Below are positions 25,947 through 36,915 of a DNA stretch of 64,000 nucleotides, piece after piece; position 1 is the stretch's first letter; each line of letters starts with the position of its first letter. A program made the position numbers and the translations under genes. Source of the DNA: Proteus vulgaris (lineage in GTDB: Bacteria > Pseudomonadota > Gammaproteobacteria > Enterobacterales > Enterobacteriaceae); NCBI RefSeq assembly GCF_033708015.1, contig NZ_CP137920.1, positions 3,224,001 through 3,288,000 on the forward strand, written 5' to 3'. The notes under the pieces were generated by a model. That model made no database searches. It saw only the letters and a program-made list of their open reading frames with translations, and was not told the DNA's origin.

Positions 25947-25987
25947 AATTTTAGGATTATTCACTATACGTGTAAAAAATCACTTAT

Positions 25988-27094
25988 CTATTTCTTAGGT
26001 AAATAACTCAATGGGTTAAGTGATTTTTCTTTATAACGGATCTCAAAGTGGAGTCGGACTGAGCTGGTTCCAGAGCTACCCATTGTGGCAATTTGCTGAC
26101 CCGCATTCACATTTTGCTGCTCACGTACCAAAATAGTGTCGTTATGTGCATAGGCGCTGAGGTATTCGTCATTATGTTTAATGATAACGAGGTTACCGTA
26201 ACCGCGTAATGCGCTACCTGCATAAACCACTTTACCCGCAGCCGTTGCAACAATCGGTGATCCTTTTGTACCACCGATATCAATACCTTTATTACCACCA
26301 GGTGCACTTGAGTAACTTTCGATAATCTTACCTTGTGCAGGCCAAATCCACTTACCGGAAACTGCTGTTGGTGCCGGTGTTGCGGTAGTTGTCGTATTTG
26401 TATTGGTTGTTGGTGGTGGAGTCGTTGTCTTTGGTTGCGTGGTTGCTGGTTTAGTAATCAATGGTCCCATAGTACCGTTATTTGTTGGTTTAGTTTGTGT
26501 TGTTTGAACACCTGTACTACTGGATTGATTAATAACCGATGTATTGACATTGGTATTAGTCCCAGTATTGACCTGACGATTACCAATATTCAATACCTGC
26601 CCTACGTTTAAACTATAAGGTTCTGGAATATTATTCATCGATGCTAGTTCTTTTACATCACTATCTGTTATCCAAGCGATATAGAACATAGTATCACCGC
26701 GTTTTACCGTGTACGTATTACCGTTGTAGTTTCCTTTTGGAATACTGTCGTAGTTACGGTTATACACAATACGTCCTGAGCCATCAGTGCTTACATTTTG
26801 AGCTACTGGGCGAGACTGGCTTTGAGGTTGCTCCATGCCTCCATTAGACGAAGCGGAGTTCACCTTAATAGAAGGAGGAGGTGACGATTGTAAGGGGGTA
26901 GTTCTTTCAATAGGCGTCGCATTACTGTTAGTCGTCACAGGTGCGGTTGATACCGTATTATTTGAAGAGCTATCATTTACAGAGGTAATTGGCGCAGGAC
27001 GATAAGGTGTGTCTGCACAGCCTGTTAATGCAAATCCAATTACCGAACACATGATTGCCCAGCGGATATGCTTAATTGGGCTTTCTGAATTCAT
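25988..27094 (-). CDS. nlpD: Murein hydrolase activator NlpD
   Basis: A 368-aa outer-membrane lipoprotein that activates the amidase AmiC at the septum. The signal peptide ends in lipobox LTGC. A long Ser/Thr/Asn/Gln-rich linker surrounds a LysM domain (about 110-155, YTVKRGDTMFYIAW), and a C-terminal LytM/M23 domain follows (GKGIDIGG-like, then LHFEIRY). The M23 metal ligands are partly replaced (KGIDIG lacks the first His), as expected for an activator without its own hydrolase activity. Start at 27094, with GGGAGAAGGAAG upstream, instead of a longer frame. It keeps the conserved position between pcm and rpoS. Confidence 0.95.
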   Translation of the reverse strand: MNSESPIKHIRWAIMCSVIGFALTGCADTPYRPAPITSVNDSSSNNTVSTAPVTTNSNATPIERTTPLQSSPPPSIKVNSASSNGGMEQPQSQSRPVAQNVSTDGSGRIVYNRNYDSIPKGNYNGNTYTVKRGDTMFYIAWITDSDVKELASMNNIPEPYSLNVGQVLNIGNRQVNTGTNTNVNTSVINQSSSTGVQTTQTKPTNNGTMGPLITKPATTQPKTTTPPPTTNTNTTTTATPAPTAVSGKWIWPAQGKIIESYSSAPGGNKGIDIGGTKGSPIVATAAGKVVYAGSALRGYGNLVIIKHNDEYLSAYAHNDTILVREQQNVNAGQQIATMGSSGTSSVRLHFEIRYKEKSLNPLSYLPKK

Positions 27095-27247
27095 ACTTCC
27101 TTCTCCCTTTAAAAAGGCATTAGCATCTAGCAATTTGTCGAGTTAAACAAAAAGACTGCAATTTTTTGAAAATATTTCATTTATTAGTGCAGATTACGAC
27201 AAGCTATTAAAAATCAGTAATAAAAAACGGTCAGATTTATCTGGAAG

Positions 27248-27874
27248 TTATGCTAACTCACCTGCAATTAAAGGAACAAATCTAACGGTTTCTATAGATT
27301 GATAGTGAAAATCATTACCTAAACGTCGGATAAACTTCAGTATTTGTTGCTGTTCACCAACAGGTATTATCATCCTGCCACCATCAGCTAACTGCATCAA
27401 TAACTGTTGTGGCACTTCTGTTGCACATGCTGTCACTATTATGGCATTAAAAGGGGCTTTTGATGACCAGCCTTCCCATCCATCACCATGACGAGTCGAA
27501 ATATTATGTAAATCAAGATGTTTAAAGCGGCGTTTAGCTTGCCATTGCAATATCTTTATACGCTCAACAGAACTAACATGATGAACTAAATTTGCTAATA
27601 CTGCTGTTTGATATCCTGAACCTGTACCAATTTCTAATACAGAATCCGTATTCTGTAATTCCAATAGCGTTGTCATTTTGGCAACAATATAAGGCTGTGA
27701 AATAGTTTGCCCATTGCCAATAGGCAAAGCTGTATTTTCATAAGCCTTATGAGAAAGCGCTTCATCAATAAAAAGCTCTCTTGGTACTTTACTCATTGCT
27801 TCCAACAGGCTCTCATCCTTGATGCCATGCTGTTTTAACATTGTCAGTAAGTCTTTCATTGACCGACTTAACAT
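27248..27874 (-). CDS. pcm: Protein-L-isoaspartate O-methyltransferase
   Basis: A 208-aa SAM-dependent enzyme that methylates L-isoaspartyl residues and so repairs aged proteins. Motif I of class I methyltransferases is [11 protein letters not shown] (about 81-91), and the family-specific [14 protein letters not shown] lies just before it. Length equals E. coli Pcm (208). It overlaps the end of surE by 7 bp, in the conserved truD-surE-pcm-nlpD order. Confidence 0.97.
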   Translation of the reverse strand: MLSRSMKDLLTMLKQHGIKDESLLEAMSKVPRELFIDEALSHKAYENTALPIGNGQTISQPYIVAKMTTLLELQNTDSVLEIGTGSGYQTAVLANLVHHVSSVERIKILQWQAKRRFKHLDLHNISTRHGDGWEGWSSKAPFNAIIVTACATEVPQQLLMQLADGGRMIIPVGEQQQILKFIRRLGNDFHYQSIETVRFVPLIAGELA

Positions 27875-28632
27875 GTTTTTTTGACCTCTGCTTTATTTAA
27901 CCAATTTTGTAGTAAATCGAGTGCCTTATAGGCTGTTAAATCGACATGTAATGGGCTTATCGAAACGTAACCTTCGTCAACAGCAGCAAAATCTGTATCA
28001 GGACCAACATCATTTTTTTCACCTGGTGGTCCAATCCAATAAAGGCTATTTCCTCTAGGATCGGCATGCGTATATACATGTTGTGAAGCATGACGACTAC
28101 CACAGCGTGTAATGCGAAAACCTTTTACTTCATCAAGAGGAATATCAGGTACGTTAATATTGAGAATATTTCCAGCTCTTAACGGTACCTGTTGTAACAT
28201 TGCCAAGACTTCACAAGTTACTTGAGCGGCAGTCTCAAAGTGCGTTTCACCATCAAGTGAAACCGCAATCGCAGGTAAGCCTAAAAAACGCCCCTCTGTT
28301 GCCGCTGCAACAGTACCAGAATAAATAACATCATCACCCAAATTAGGACCATGATTAATACCAGAAACCACAATGTCAGGGCGAGGACGCATTAAATGGT
28401 TTACACCAAGATAAACACAATCCGTTGGGGTTCCCTCAATAATCGCAATATCCCCATTCTCAAGCTCTTGCTTACGTAGAGGCCTGTCAATTGTTAAAGA
28501 ATTAGATGCAGCACTACGGTTGCGATCAGGTGCAACAATTTGTACATCATAACGCTGGCGCAATGCTTTAGCGAGAGTCTGTATTCCTTTAGCCGTTACA
28601 CCATCATCATTACTCACCAATATTTTCAGCAT
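27868..28632 (-). CDS. surE: 5'/3'-nucleotidase SurE
   Basis: A metal-dependent nucleotidase/exopolyphosphatase of about 254 aa. The metal site begins at VSNDDG near the N-terminus, with [19 protein letters not shown] further on. Three successive ATG codons (28638, 28635, 28632) are possible starts; the last gives the family-typical [11 protein letters not shown]. The start lies inside the 3' end of truD, so translation is coupled. Confidence 0.96.
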   Translation of the reverse strand: MLKILVSNDDGVTAKGIQTLAKALRQRYDVQIVAPDRNRSAASNSLTIDRPLRKQELENGDIAIIEGTPTDCVYLGVNHLMRPRPDIVVSGINHGPNLGDDVIYSGTVAAATEGRFLGLPAIAVSLDGETHFETAAQVTCEVLAMLQQVPLRAGNILNINVPDIPLDEVKGFRITRCGSRHASQHVYTHADPRGNSLYWIGPPGEKNDVGPDTDFAAVDEGYVSISPLHVDLTAYKALDLLQNWLNKAEVKKTC

Positions 28633-29662
28633 CATCATTCCCTAATAAAATTAATTCACGTACAACGCTAGTTGCAAAGCTTCCTGCTGGTAAAAAGAAT
28701 GACAGAGAAACCGTGGTGTCATCTACCCAATTCCATGACATATTTTCTGGAAATACATTGATAGCACGTCTTGTATTATCAACGCGTTCTTGTCGAGCCA
28801 GCGACCAGAAGGATCCATATTCTGCCAGATTTTCAATTTCAAAATCCAATGCTTGTGATTGTGTACCTAAATCACCTTTACCCGGCAGAGGTGCTGTAAT
28901 ATGAACATCATGCTCTTCATAACGGATTTGTGTTTGAGCCAGTTCTGTTTCATCAACGACAAACCAGCTACCTTTTCCATGAAGCTGCATGGCGTCACCG
29001 AGTATCACTTTTGAATATAAACCATGCTCTAATCTTTTGCTGACGATATGATTAAACATCGCACTACGGGCTGCTGAAAGATAAAAGCTACGTTTTCCTC
29101 GTTCTTTTACGCGGATTTCGTCCGTTGCCCAACGCATGGCTTGTCGTAAATTCTCACCATTACGACCAAATCGTTGAGCACCAAAGTAGTTAGGAGTACC
29201 TTTCGCTTTTATTTGCGCTAGTCGAGTATCAACAAAATCGCGATCAGAAATTTCTCGTAACACCAATGTAAAGTGATTACCTTTTAGCGTTCCTATACGT
29301 AATTTACGTTGCTGACGACTCGTTTCTAGAATTTCGCAACCCTCTAAAACAAACTGGCTAAAATCAGGCATCTCTTTACCTGGCATCCGCAGACAAAACC
29401 ATTGTTCAGTGACTGCATTTCTATCTTTTAGCCCCGCATAACTCGCATCACGAGGATGGATCCCAACAAATTTTGCCAATTTTTCAGCAACAAAAGCCGT
29501 GTTGCAACCTGTTTTTCTGATTTTCACCATGACATGCTCGCCTTCGCCATCAAGGGTGAAACCAAGATCTTCACAGACAATAAAATCTTCAGGAATTGAC
29601 TTTAATAAGCCTGTTGCTTGTGGTTTTCCATGTAACCAATGGAGCTCAGGTAAATCACTCAT
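28610..29662 (-). CDS. truD: tRNA pseudouridine(13) synthase TruD
   Basis: A 350-aa enzyme that makes pseudouridine at position 13 of tRNA-Glu. It carries the TruD signature with catalytic Asp in [14 protein letters not shown] and the [14 protein letters not shown] motif. Length equals the E. coli protein (349). It overlaps ispF by 4 bp upstream and surE downstream, in a compact operon. Confidence 0.97.
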   Translation of the reverse strand: MSDLPELHWLHGKPQATGLLKSIPEDFIVCEDLGFTLDGEGEHVMVKIRKTGCNTAFVAEKLAKFVGIHPRDASYAGLKDRNAVTEQWFCLRMPGKEMPDFSQFVLEGCEILETSRQQRKLRIGTLKGNHFTLVLREISDRDFVDTRLAQIKAKGTPNYFGAQRFGRNGENLRQAMRWATDEIRVKERGKRSFYLSAARSAMFNHIVSKRLEHGLYSKVILGDAMQLHGKGSWFVVDETELAQTQIRYEEHDVHITAPLPGKGDLGTQSQALDFEIENLAEYGSFWSLARQERVDNTRRAINVFPENMSWNWVDDTTVSLSFFLPAGSFATSVVRELILLGNDDAENIGE

Positions 29663-30144
29663 TCAGGTAATGACTCTTTCATTAATAAAACAACGGCTTC
29701 ACAGGCAATGCCTTCTTTTCTACCAACAAAGCCAAGCTTTTCTGTTGTGGTCGCTTTCACATTAATATCATCAACATGACAGTGAAGATCTTCAGCTATA
29801 TTGACGCGCATTTGCGGTGTATGAGGTAGCATTTTGGGTGCTTGAGCAATAATCGTGACATCCAGATTACCAATTCGATAACCTTTTGCTCTTACTCGAG
29901 AGAATGCTTCACGGAGAAGTACACGACTATCTGCGCCTTTGTATGCTGGATCAGTATCAGGAAACAATGTACCAATATCTCCCATTGCCACCGCACCTAA
30001 AATAGCATCTGTAACAGCATGTAATACAACATCACCGTCAGAGTGAGCTAGCAACCCTTGTTCATAAGGAACTCTGACACCACCAATAATAATAGGCCCC
30101 TCACCACCAAATTTATGTACGTCGTAACCGTGTCCAATTCTCAT
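29659..30144 (-). CDS. ispF: 2-C-methyl-D-erythritol 2,4-cyclodiphosphate synthase
   Basis: A 161-aa MEP-pathway enzyme that cyclises CDP-ME 2-phosphate with loss of CMP. The metal ligands are in [10 protein letters not shown] (Asp8, His10) and [10 protein letters not shown] (His about 42). [20 protein letters not shown] is the conserved C-terminal signature. It follows ispD with a 4-bp gap, and its stop overlaps the truD start. Confidence 0.97.
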   Translation of the reverse strand: MRIGHGYDVHKFGGEGPIIIGGVRVPYEQGLLAHSDGDVVLHAVTDAILGAVAMGDIGTLFPDTDPAYKGADSRVLLREAFSRVRAKGYRIGNLDVTIIAQAPKMLPHTPQMRVNIAEDLHCHVDDINVKATTTEKLGFVGRKEGIACEAVVLLMKESLPE

Positions 30145-30148
30145 TTTA

Positions 30149-30895
30149 TTATGTGTTCCTTATACTGGTGATTTGGCGTGAGAGGAAGAACTCTGCAAGC
30201 GCTAAATCTTCTGGCTGAGTAACTTTGATATTATCTGCACGACCTTTAACTAATAAAGGTTCATATCCAGCAAACTCCATCGCTGAGGCTTCATCAGTGA
30301 TCATTGCTTTTTGTGAGAGTGCATTTTCGATATTTTGTTTTAATAATAATGCAGGAAAGAATTGTGGCGTTAAAGCGTGCCATAGCGTTGTTCTTTCTAC
30401 TGTTTGTTCAATATGATTATCTTGTTGATGACTACGTTTCATTGTATCGCGAACAGGCGTCGCAAGAATGCCTCCACAAAATTGTGGATCCATAACATTT
30501 TCATCAATTAATTTAATAAGATGATCAAGATCGCCAAAATGCAGGCAGGGTCTTGCTGCATCATGAACTAATGCCCATGTATTTTCAGAAAAATGTTGGG
30601 TGACATACTCTAAACCTGACAATACAGAGTCAGCACGTTCACCACCACCATTAACCGTAATGATCCTTTCATCTTGTGCTAAAGGTAAAGAGTGAAAATA
30701 GCTATCATTAGGACTGATCGCCACGATAATTTGCGTTATACGTGGGTGTTTTAATAAGGCATTAATGGTATGTTCAAGAATAGTCAATCCGCCAATCTTC
30801 AAATATTGTTTTGGACAGACTGATTGCATTCGGCTTCCAATACCTGCCGCAGGAATAACAGCAACAATAGGAAGAGTAGAGTTTGTTATATTCAT
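30149..30895 (-). CDS. ispD: 2-C-methyl-D-erythritol 4-phosphate cytidylyltransferase
   Basis: A 248-aa enzyme that makes CDP-ME in isoprenoid synthesis. The nucleotide-binding signature PAAGIGSRM lies near residues 15-23, with HDAARPC and TDEASAME as further family motifs. The ATG at 30895 is preferred over a GTG at 30919 because the extra eight residues have no counterpart in the family. It sits between ftsB and ispF as in E. coli. Confidence 0.96.
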   Translation of the reverse strand: MNITNSTLPIVAVIPAAGIGSRMQSVCPKQYLKIGGLTILEHTINALLKHPRITQIIVAISPNDSYFHSLPLAQDERIITVNGGGERADSVLSGLEYVTQHFSENTWALVHDAARPCLHFGDLDHLIKLIDENVMDPQFCGGILATPVRDTMKRSHQQDNHIEQTVERTTLWHALTPQFFPALLLKQNIENALSQKAMITDEASAMEFAGYEPLLVKGRADNIKVTQPEDLALAEFFLSRQITSIRNT

Positions 30896-30934
30896 TATGC
30901 TATTTGTATCAGGACACACTATTAATTCAATAAA

Positions 30935-31225
30935 TTAACGACGTGGTTGAGATTTATCGCTCACAATACGGAAAAATGTCTCATTAGGCTTTATCATTCC
31001 TAATTCACTACGAGCGCGTTCTTCTAGCGCTTCTTGCCCGCCATTGAGGTCATCAATCTCTGCAAATAGACGATCATTACGCTCTTTTAACTGCGTATTT
31101 TGCGCCACTGCAGATTCAACTTCTTGAGTTACTTTGTTGTAATCATGGATACCATTTTTACCTAACCACAATGAATATTGTAGCCAGCCAAGTAAAATCA
31201 GAAGTAAGACTGTTAATTTCCCCAT
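30935..31225 (-). CDS. ftsB: Cell division protein FtsB
   Basis: A 96-aa bitopic septal protein: short N-terminus, one membrane helix (about 3-20, [17 protein letters not shown]), then a coiled coil (about 30-70) that pairs with FtsL and binds FtsQ. The start at 31225 gives the family-typical MGKLTVLLL and has a G-rich ribosome site (GGGGGTGG); the longer frame adds 19 unlikely residues. First gene of the ftsB-ispD-ispF-truD-surE-pcm run. Confidence 0.96.
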   Translation of the reverse strand: MGKLTVLLLILLGWLQYSLWLGKNGIHDYNKVTQEVESAVAQNTQLKERNDRLFAEIDDLNGGQEALEERARSELGMIKPNETFFRIVSDKSQPRR

Positions 31226-31554
31226 TACCACCCCCAAGATTAATGGGCTAATCATCCCACAACTCAACCACAGACGCCACAAAAGTGCTGGAATATATTA
31301 CATTATTATTCCTATTATCCTCACTATAAACATGGATAAGTTCTGTAAAATTCAGACTAAGGTTTGATTTTTTCTTATTACGACAAAGTGCTATGGGGTT
31401 AATTTATAAATAAATGAATGCTCAATTAAAGCGTGAGTTGTCGTTTACGTGGTATGCCGATATAAGCGTTTTTGACTCTAGTTACATATATTATCTCTAC
31501 ACATGCTCCTTTTATGGGATGTTTATGCAGAGATAATTTAATGTCATCATAAAA
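31226..31554. other. Intergenic region between cysC and ftsB
   Basis: No coding frame. It should hold the ftsB promoter. An imperfect long-loop inverted repeat (attatctct ... agagataat, about 31490-31540) lies behind cysC but lacks a clear T run. Confidence 0.4.
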
Positions 31555-32169
31555 TTAACGGTAAATTTGCTTTTGCCGTAGATAGGTGAGAATTTGTTGG
31601 ATTAGCTCACTTATAGAAAGTGTGCCGTCTAAATGTAATTCAGGATCTATGGGCTGCTCATAAGGCGAATCTATGCCTGAAAATTGCTTTATCTCACCCC
31701 GTCTTGCTTTTTGATAAAGCCCTTTTGGATCGCGGGCTTCGCAAATAGAAAGAGGTGTATCAACAAAGATCTCAATAAATCTTCCTTGCTCAAAGTGATC
31801 TCTAACTTGTTGTCTGTCTTTTTGGTAAGGCGAGATGAAAGCCGTTAAGACAATAAGCCCCGCATCTACCATCAATTTAGCCACTTCTCCCACACGACGA
31901 ATATTCTCATGTCTATCTTCTGCACTAAATCCGAGATCACAACATAATCCATGTCGCAAGTTATCCCCATCCAATAAATAGGTATGAATAGGTGAATGAT
32001 TTTGTGAATATTGATAAAGCGTTTGTTCTAGCACATTAGCAAGAGTGGATTTACCTGAGCCAGATAATCCCGTAAACCAAAGCACACATCCTTTATGTGC
32101 TTGTTGTAATTCGCGTTCATGTAATCCAATGTTATGAGGATGCCAAACAATATCGTTGCTTATCGTCAC
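31555..32169 (-). CDS. cysC: Adenylylsulfate kinase
   Basis: A 204-aa kinase that phosphorylates APS to PAPS. The P-loop is GLSGSGKST (about 34-42), and the APS-binding segment [14 protein letters not shown] follows. The start is the GTG at 32169, overlapping the cysN stop by one base, with a perfect AGGAGG six bases upstream; this gives the family length (E. coli 201 aa). Last gene of cysGDNC. Confidence 0.96.
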   Translation of the reverse strand: MTISNDIVWHPHNIGLHERELQQAHKGCVLWFTGLSGSGKSTLANVLEQTLYQYSQNHSPIHTYLLDGDNLRHGLCCDLGFSAEDRHENIRRVGEVAKLMVDAGLIVLTAFISPYQKDRQQVRDHFEQGRFIEIFVDTPLSICEARDPKGLYQKARRGEIKQFSGIDSPYEQPIDPELHLDGTLSISELIQQILTYLRQKQIYR

Positions 32170-33620
32170 TATTTTCCTCCTAACAGATCTCTTGCGCCCC
32201 AATGAGGAAAATGGCGACGGATAAGCTGATTCAGCTCAACTTCAAACGCATCATATTGCGTCGTTGCTTGTAGCGGTTTATCTTGTGCCTCTCGGATCAA
32301 TCCAGCACCTACCGTAACATTGGTTAATCTATCAATAAAAATAAGCCCCCCTATATCAGCATTGGTTTGATAATTATCAAGTACTAACGCTTCTTCAAAG
32401 GATACCTCTACACGACCAATTGCATTTAAACTTAAGTGATCTGTCACTTGTTGGGTGAGTTTATTTACATCTACTTGATAATGTATATTCTCTATTTTGG
32501 CTCGACTCTTTTTACCTGCAACTTTAATATCGAAGAGATGACCTTGTACCAAAGGTTGCTCTGACATCCACACCACATCAATGAATGCGTGAGTACTAAT
32601 ATTCGCTGTTGTATCACTATCATCAACAATAATATCACCACGACTAATATCAATTTCATCGGCTAAAACGAGAGTGATAGCTTGCCCAGCTTTAGCTTGA
32701 ATTAAATCACCATCAAAAGTCACGATCCGTTTAATCGTTGAACGCTGCCCTGAAGGTAACACTTTGATGTGTTGCCCTTGAGAAAGCACACCTGAAGAAA
32801 TCGTGCCACTGTATCCTCTAAAATCAAGATCAGGGCGATTCACATATTGAACAGGAAAACGCAGTGCTTGCGCATCTGAACCCAATTTAACTGGCGCATC
32901 TTCTAATAATGAAAGCAACGTTTTTCCTTGATACCAAGGGGTATTTAATGAAGGAGAAACGACATTGTCACCATCAAGGGCAGAAATAGGGACAAATTCA
33001 ATGGTGAGATCGGTTGGGAGTTGATCGGAAAAATGAAGATAATCTTGCTGGATCGAATCAAAGATTGCTTGCTGATAATCCACCAGATCCATTTTATTAA
33101 TTGCAACAATTAAATGGCGGATCCCAAGTAGAGTGCTGATAAAACTATGTCGCCGTGTTTGTTCTTGCACGCCTTTTCGAGCATCGATCAGCAGAATAGA
33201 AAGTGAACTTGTTGATGCTCCTGTCGCCATATTACGAGTATATTGCGCATGCCCTGGTGTATCAGCAATAATAAATTTACGCTTTGAAGTTGAAAAATAG
33301 CGGTACGCAACATCAATAGTGATCCCTTGCTCTCTTTCTGCGGCCAATCCATCCACCAGCAAAGCCAGATCGAGCTTCTCCCCTTGAGTGCCGATCTTCT
33401 TACTTTCGTTTTGTAATGTAGAAAGCTGATCTTCGTAGATCTGCCTTGTGTCATGAAGTAAACGGCCGATTAGAGTACTTTTTCCATCATCGACATTTCC
33501 ACAAGTTAGAAATCGCAGTAATCCTTTGTTTTGCTGTGTTTTTAGATAGCTTTCAACACCACCAAGCTGTGCAATTTCACCTGCGATAAGTTGATTAGTT
33601 TTAACGGCGGCTAATCCCAT
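32169..33620 (-). CDS. cysN: Sulfate adenylyltransferase subunit 1 (GTPase)
   Basis: A 483-aa GTPase subunit that, with CysD, makes APS from sulfate and ATP. It is EF-Tu-like: P-loop GNVDDGKST (about 42-50), [12 protein letters not shown] switch region and NKMDL base-recognition motif, followed by two beta-barrel domains. Length matches E. coli CysN (475). It is 12 bp behind cysD and joins cysC at the stop codon. Confidence 0.97.
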   Translation of the reverse strand: MGLAAVKTNQLIAGEIAQLGGVESYLKTQQNKGLLRFLTCGNVDDGKSTLIGRLLHDTRQIYEDQLSTLQNESKKIGTQGEKLDLALLVDGLAAEREQGITIDVAYRYFSTSKRKFIIADTPGHAQYTRNMATGASTSSLSILLIDARKGVQEQTRRHSFISTLLGIRHLIVAINKMDLVDYQQAIFDSIQQDYLHFSDQLPTDLTIEFVPISALDGDNVVSPSLNTPWYQGKTLLSLLEDAPVKLGSDAQALRFPVQYVNRPDLDFRGYSGTISSGVLSQGQHIKVLPSGQRSTIKRIVTFDGDLIQAKAGQAITLVLADEIDISRGDIIVDDSDTTANISTHAFIDVVWMSEQPLVQGHLFDIKVAGKKSRAKIENIHYQVDVNKLTQQVTDHLSLNAIGRVEVSFEEALVLDNYQTNADIGGLIFIDRLTNVTVGAGLIREAQDKPLQATTQYDAFEVELNQLIRRHFPHWGARDLLGGK

Positions 33621-33632
33621 AATATATTCCTC

Positions 33633-34541
33633 TTAAAAATAACCTTGGCGTTTTTTCAGCTCCATTGAAGCGGACTGATCACTATCAATTAAACGCCCTT
33701 GTCGCTCACTGCTGGTAGAAATCAGCATTTCTTCAATAATGGCTGGGAGAGTTTCTGCTTGAGAGGGAATTGCACCAGTCAAAGGCCAGCAACCTAACGT
33801 TCTAAAACGGACTTTTTGCTGAGTGATCACTTCACCTGATTTAAGATCAATTCTATCGTCATCAACCATAATCAAGGTGCCATCACGCTCAATAACGGGT
33901 CTATTTTTGGCAAAATAGAGAGGAACAATATCGATATTTTCTAAATAGATATATTGCCAAATATCGAGTTCAGTCCAGTTAGATAATGGAAATACACGAA
34001 TACTTTCACCTTTATTAATTTGACCGTTATAGTTTTTCCATAATTCAGGCCGTTGATTTTTTGGATCCCAACGATGCGATCTATCTCTAAATGAATAAAT
34101 GCGTTCTTTTGCTCGTGATTTTTCTTCATCACGACGAGCGCCGCCAAATGCAGCATCAAAACCATATTTGTCTAATGCTTGCTTTAACCCTTCCGTTTTC
34201 ATGATATCTGTATGTTTTGCGCTACCATGGATAAATGGATTAATACCGAGTTCTACACCTTGTGGATTACGATAAACCTTGAGATCAAAGCCATATTCTT
34301 TGGCCGTTTTATCTCGAAAATCATACATTTCTCGAAATTTCCAACCCGTATCAACATGCAATAAAGGAAATGGTAATTTAGCGGGATAAAATGCTTTACG
34401 CGCTAAATGCAGCATTACAGAGGAATCTTTGCCTATTGAATAAAGCATGACGGGATTTGCAAATTCAGCGACAACTTCACGCAGAATATAAATACTTTCT
34501 GCCTCTAATTGCTGAAGATGCGTTAACTGTGTTTCATTCAT
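33633..34541 (-). CDS. cysD: Sulfate adenylyltransferase subunit 2
   Basis: A 302-aa ATP-PP-loop subunit of ATP sulfurylase. The PP-loop is [10 protein letters not shown] (about 36-45), and the family segment [17 protein letters not shown] follows. Length equals E. coli CysD (302). It sits between cysG and cysN with short gaps, so the order of transcription is cysG-cysD-cysN-cysC. Confidence 0.97.
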   Translation of the reverse strand: MNETQLTHLQQLEAESIYILREVVAEFANPVMLYSIGKDSSVMLHLARKAFYPAKLPFPLLHVDTGWKFREMYDFRDKTAKEYGFDLKVYRNPQGVELGINPFIHGSAKHTDIMKTEGLKQALDKYGFDAAFGGARRDEEKSRAKERIYSFRDRSHRWDPKNQRPELWKNYNGQINKGESIRVFPLSNWTELDIWQYIYLENIDIVPLYFAKNRPVIERDGTLIMVDDDRIDLKSGEVITQQKVRFRTLGCWPLTGAIPSQAETLPAIIEEMLISTSSERQGRLIDSDQSASMELKKRQGYF

Positions 34542-34553
34542 AACAACCTCGTT

Positions 34554-35978
34554 TTAGGCAAAATGAACCAAAGATGAATGGTGTGAAGGTAAAGACTGAT
34601 AAACGTGTCTGTCACCGAACCACGCGAGCTGGTGGTGCAATGCGGCAACTTCTCCCACAATCAATAAAGCGGGTGTGGGTGCTTTTTCGGCTAACTGTGC
34701 TAATTGGGTTAAATTGCCTGTGAAAACTTGCTGTTCACGACGTGTGCCACAACTGATAACCGCAATAGGGGTTGATGGAGAACGCCCAAGCTTGATTAAA
34801 CGCTGACTAATAAGCTCGGCTTTTGTTGTTCCCATATAAATTGCTAGCGTATGGTTCGCCTGCGCTAATGAAGCCCAATCAGGCTCTATCCCATCGGGTT
34901 TACAATGTCCTGTCATAAAGGTAACGCTTTGTGCATATTGACGATGTGTCAATGGAATACCCGAGTATGCACTTGCGCCACTTGCCGCAGTAACACCGGG
35001 AATAACTTGGAATGAAATACCATGTTGTACTGCAACCTCTAGCTCTTCGCCACCTCGCCCAAAAATAAAGGGATCGCCTCCTTTTAATCGAACAACACGT
35101 TTACCAAGTTGCGTATATTTCACGATCAGTGCATTAGTTTCTTCTTGAGAAACACTCGGTCCCCCTGCTCTTTTACCTACACAAATCGTATCGGCATCGC
35201 GTCGTACAAGCTCTAAAACCTCAGGGCTGACTAAACTGTCATAAAGTACAACTTCAGCTTGCTGAATAACTTGTAAACCACGAAGTGTTAATAATCCCGC
35301 ATCACCAGGACCTGCTCCCACTAATGCTAATTCTCCTTGTTGATAATCCTTTTGTTTTAGTTGTTGTTCGAGTTGAGCTTCTGCTTGAGCGAATTGATCA
35401 CTCGCCACTAAAGTTGCAAACTTGCCACTAAAGGCTTGTTCCCAAAAGCGACAACGTGCCTGAAAAGTCGCTAAGTGTTGTTTCACTCTATGGCGCCATT
35501 TTCCTGCAATGGTTGCCATTGCGCCTAATGAGGTGGGCAATAATGCCTCTAGTTTTTCCCGTATCATTCGCACTAAAACAGGTGCTTTTCCCGCAGATGA
35601 AATCGCAATCAAAATAGGATTTCTATCAATAATGGCAGGAAAAATAAATGAGCATTGAGGCTGTGAATCCACAACATTGACAAAAATATGTCGTGCTTGA
35701 GCATCAAGATAAACTTGCTGATTAAGCGCACTGTCATCAGTAGCGACAATCACGAGCATCATGCCTAATAGATGTTCAGATTGATATTTGGCTGATACCC
35801 ATTCAATTTTGTCTTGCTGATAAGCAAGATGTAATTCATCACACAACTGAGGTGCAATCACTCTTAAGCGAGCACCAGCTCTTAACAACAGCAAAGCTTT
35901 ACGCGCAGCAACATGACCACCACCAACCAATAACACTGGGCGTTCTTTTAATTCCACAAATAAGGGTAGGTAATCCAT
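34554..35978 (-). CDS. cysG: Siroheme synthase CysG
   Basis: A 474-aa trifunctional enzyme making siroheme from uroporphyrinogen III. The N-terminal NAD-dependent dehydrogenase/ferrochelatase part has [10 protein letters not shown] (about 17-26), followed by a dimerisation region. The C-terminal uroporphyrinogen methyltransferase starts with [15 protein letters not shown] (about 218) and contains [16 protein letters not shown]. In E. coli cysG is in the nirBDC operon; here it heads cysDNC, next to the sulfite reductase that needs siroheme. GAAGGTGA precedes the ATG. Confidence 0.97.
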   Translation of the reverse strand: MDYLPLFVELKERPVLLVGGGHVAARKALLLLRAGARLRVIAPQLCDELHLAYQQDKIEWVSAKYQSEHLLGMMLVIVATDDSALNQQVYLDAQARHIFVNVVDSQPQCSFIFPAIIDRNPILIAISSAGKAPVLVRMIREKLEALLPTSLGAMATIAGKWRHRVKQHLATFQARCRFWEQAFSGKFATLVASDQFAQAEAQLEQQLKQKDYQQGELALVGAGPGDAGLLTLRGLQVIQQAEVVLYDSLVSPEVLELVRRDADTICVGKRAGGPSVSQEETNALIVKYTQLGKRVVRLKGGDPFIFGRGGEELEVAVQHGISFQVIPGVTAASGASAYSGIPLTHRQYAQSVTFMTGHCKPDGIEPDWASLAQANHTLAIYMGTTKAELISQRLIKLGRSPSTPIAVISCGTRREQQVFTGNLTQLAQLAEKAPTPALLIVGEVAALHHQLAWFGDRHVYQSLPSHHSSLVHFA

Positions 35979-36183
35979 ACGCGCATTTCACCTTCGTTGT
36001 TCACTTTATAACTAACGACTATAAAAGGTGCTTTGGGGGTTATGAAATGACAAAAAGCTATGTGATGGAACAGAAAGGAATAAGGAAAAATAAAATATTT
36101 TCAAACAGTTATAATTTTAAATACGACAAAAAGGGCAATAGATAAGCTCTATTACCCTCATTACTTATTGGTAGTTAATGACG
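35979..36183. promoter_or_regulatory. Promoter region of cysGDNC, behind cysH
   Basis: About 200 bp separating two minus-strand operons. The part next to cysG should hold its CysB-dependent promoter; I cannot define a box by eye. A weak stem at 36132-36158 is listed separately. Confidence 0.4.
36132..36158 (-). terminator. Weak stem-loop after cysH
   Basis: 10-bp stem agggcaatag / ctattaccct with one mismatch and a 7-nt loop, about 25 bp behind the cysH stop; followed on the minus strand by CTTTTTGTCG. Confidence 0.45.
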
Positions 36184-36915
36184 TTATTCGTGTAATCCAC
36201 ACTCACGTTTTAAGCCAAAAAATCGTGTTTCTTCTTCACTCATACCCTCTTCCCATTTTCGGGTTGTATGAGTATCTCCCACAGAGAGATAACCTTGCTC
36301 CCATAAAGGGTGATAAGGTAAGTTGTTTTCTTTAAGATATTGATAAATTTTCTTATTATCCCAATCCACGATGGGTAGAAACTTAAAGATCCCTTTTGCG
36401 ATTGAAAGCACAGGCAAATGTTCACGGCTTTTAGATTGTTGTCGGCGAAGACCTGCAAACCATGTTTGAGCCTGTAATTCACGTAAAGCTCTTTCCATTG
36501 GCTCTACTTTATTTATCTGATTATAACGCTCGATACCTTCAATACCTTCTAACCAAAGTTTACCGTAACGCGCTTCTTGCCAAGATGAAGATATTTCAGC
36601 TCGATAAACTTTCAAGTTAAGTTGTAACTGCTGAGTCAACGTATCAATAAATTGGTAGGTTTCAGGAAACAAGTAACCTGTATCGGTTAAAATTACTGGA
36701 ATATCAGGATATTGCTGAGTCATTAAATGCAAACACACTGCGGCTTGGATACCAAAACTCGAGCTTAATACATAAGCTTTAGGTAAATGCCCTAAAGCCC
36801 ATGTCACTCGTTCAATGGCGCTTAATTGCTCTAACTGTTGATTAATCTGGCTCAAAGCATGTGTCTGCTCTTCAACCGGTAACTGTTTGAGTAAATCAAG
36901 CTGAAATAAACTCAT
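36184..36915 (-). CDS. cysH: Phosphoadenosine phosphosulfate reductase
   Basis: A 243-aa thioredoxin-dependent enzyme that reduces PAPS to sulfite. It has the PP-loop-like [10 protein letters not shown] (about 51-60), and the catalytic Cys in the C-terminal RECGLHE. It lacks the extra Cys pairs of APS reductases, so PAPS is the substrate. The start overlaps the cysI stop (ATGA). Last gene of cysJIH. Confidence 0.97.
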   Translation of the reverse strand: MSLFQLDLLKQLPVEEQTHALSQINQQLEQLSAIERVTWALGHLPKAYVLSSSFGIQAAVCLHLMTQQYPDIPVILTDTGYLFPETYQFIDTLTQQLQLNLKVYRAEISSSWQEARYGKLWLEGIEGIERYNQINKVEPMERALRELQAQTWFAGLRRQQSKSREHLPVLSIAKGIFKFLPIVDWDNKKIYQYLKENNLPYHPLWEQGYLSVGDTHTTRKWEEGMSEEETRFFGLKRECGLHE

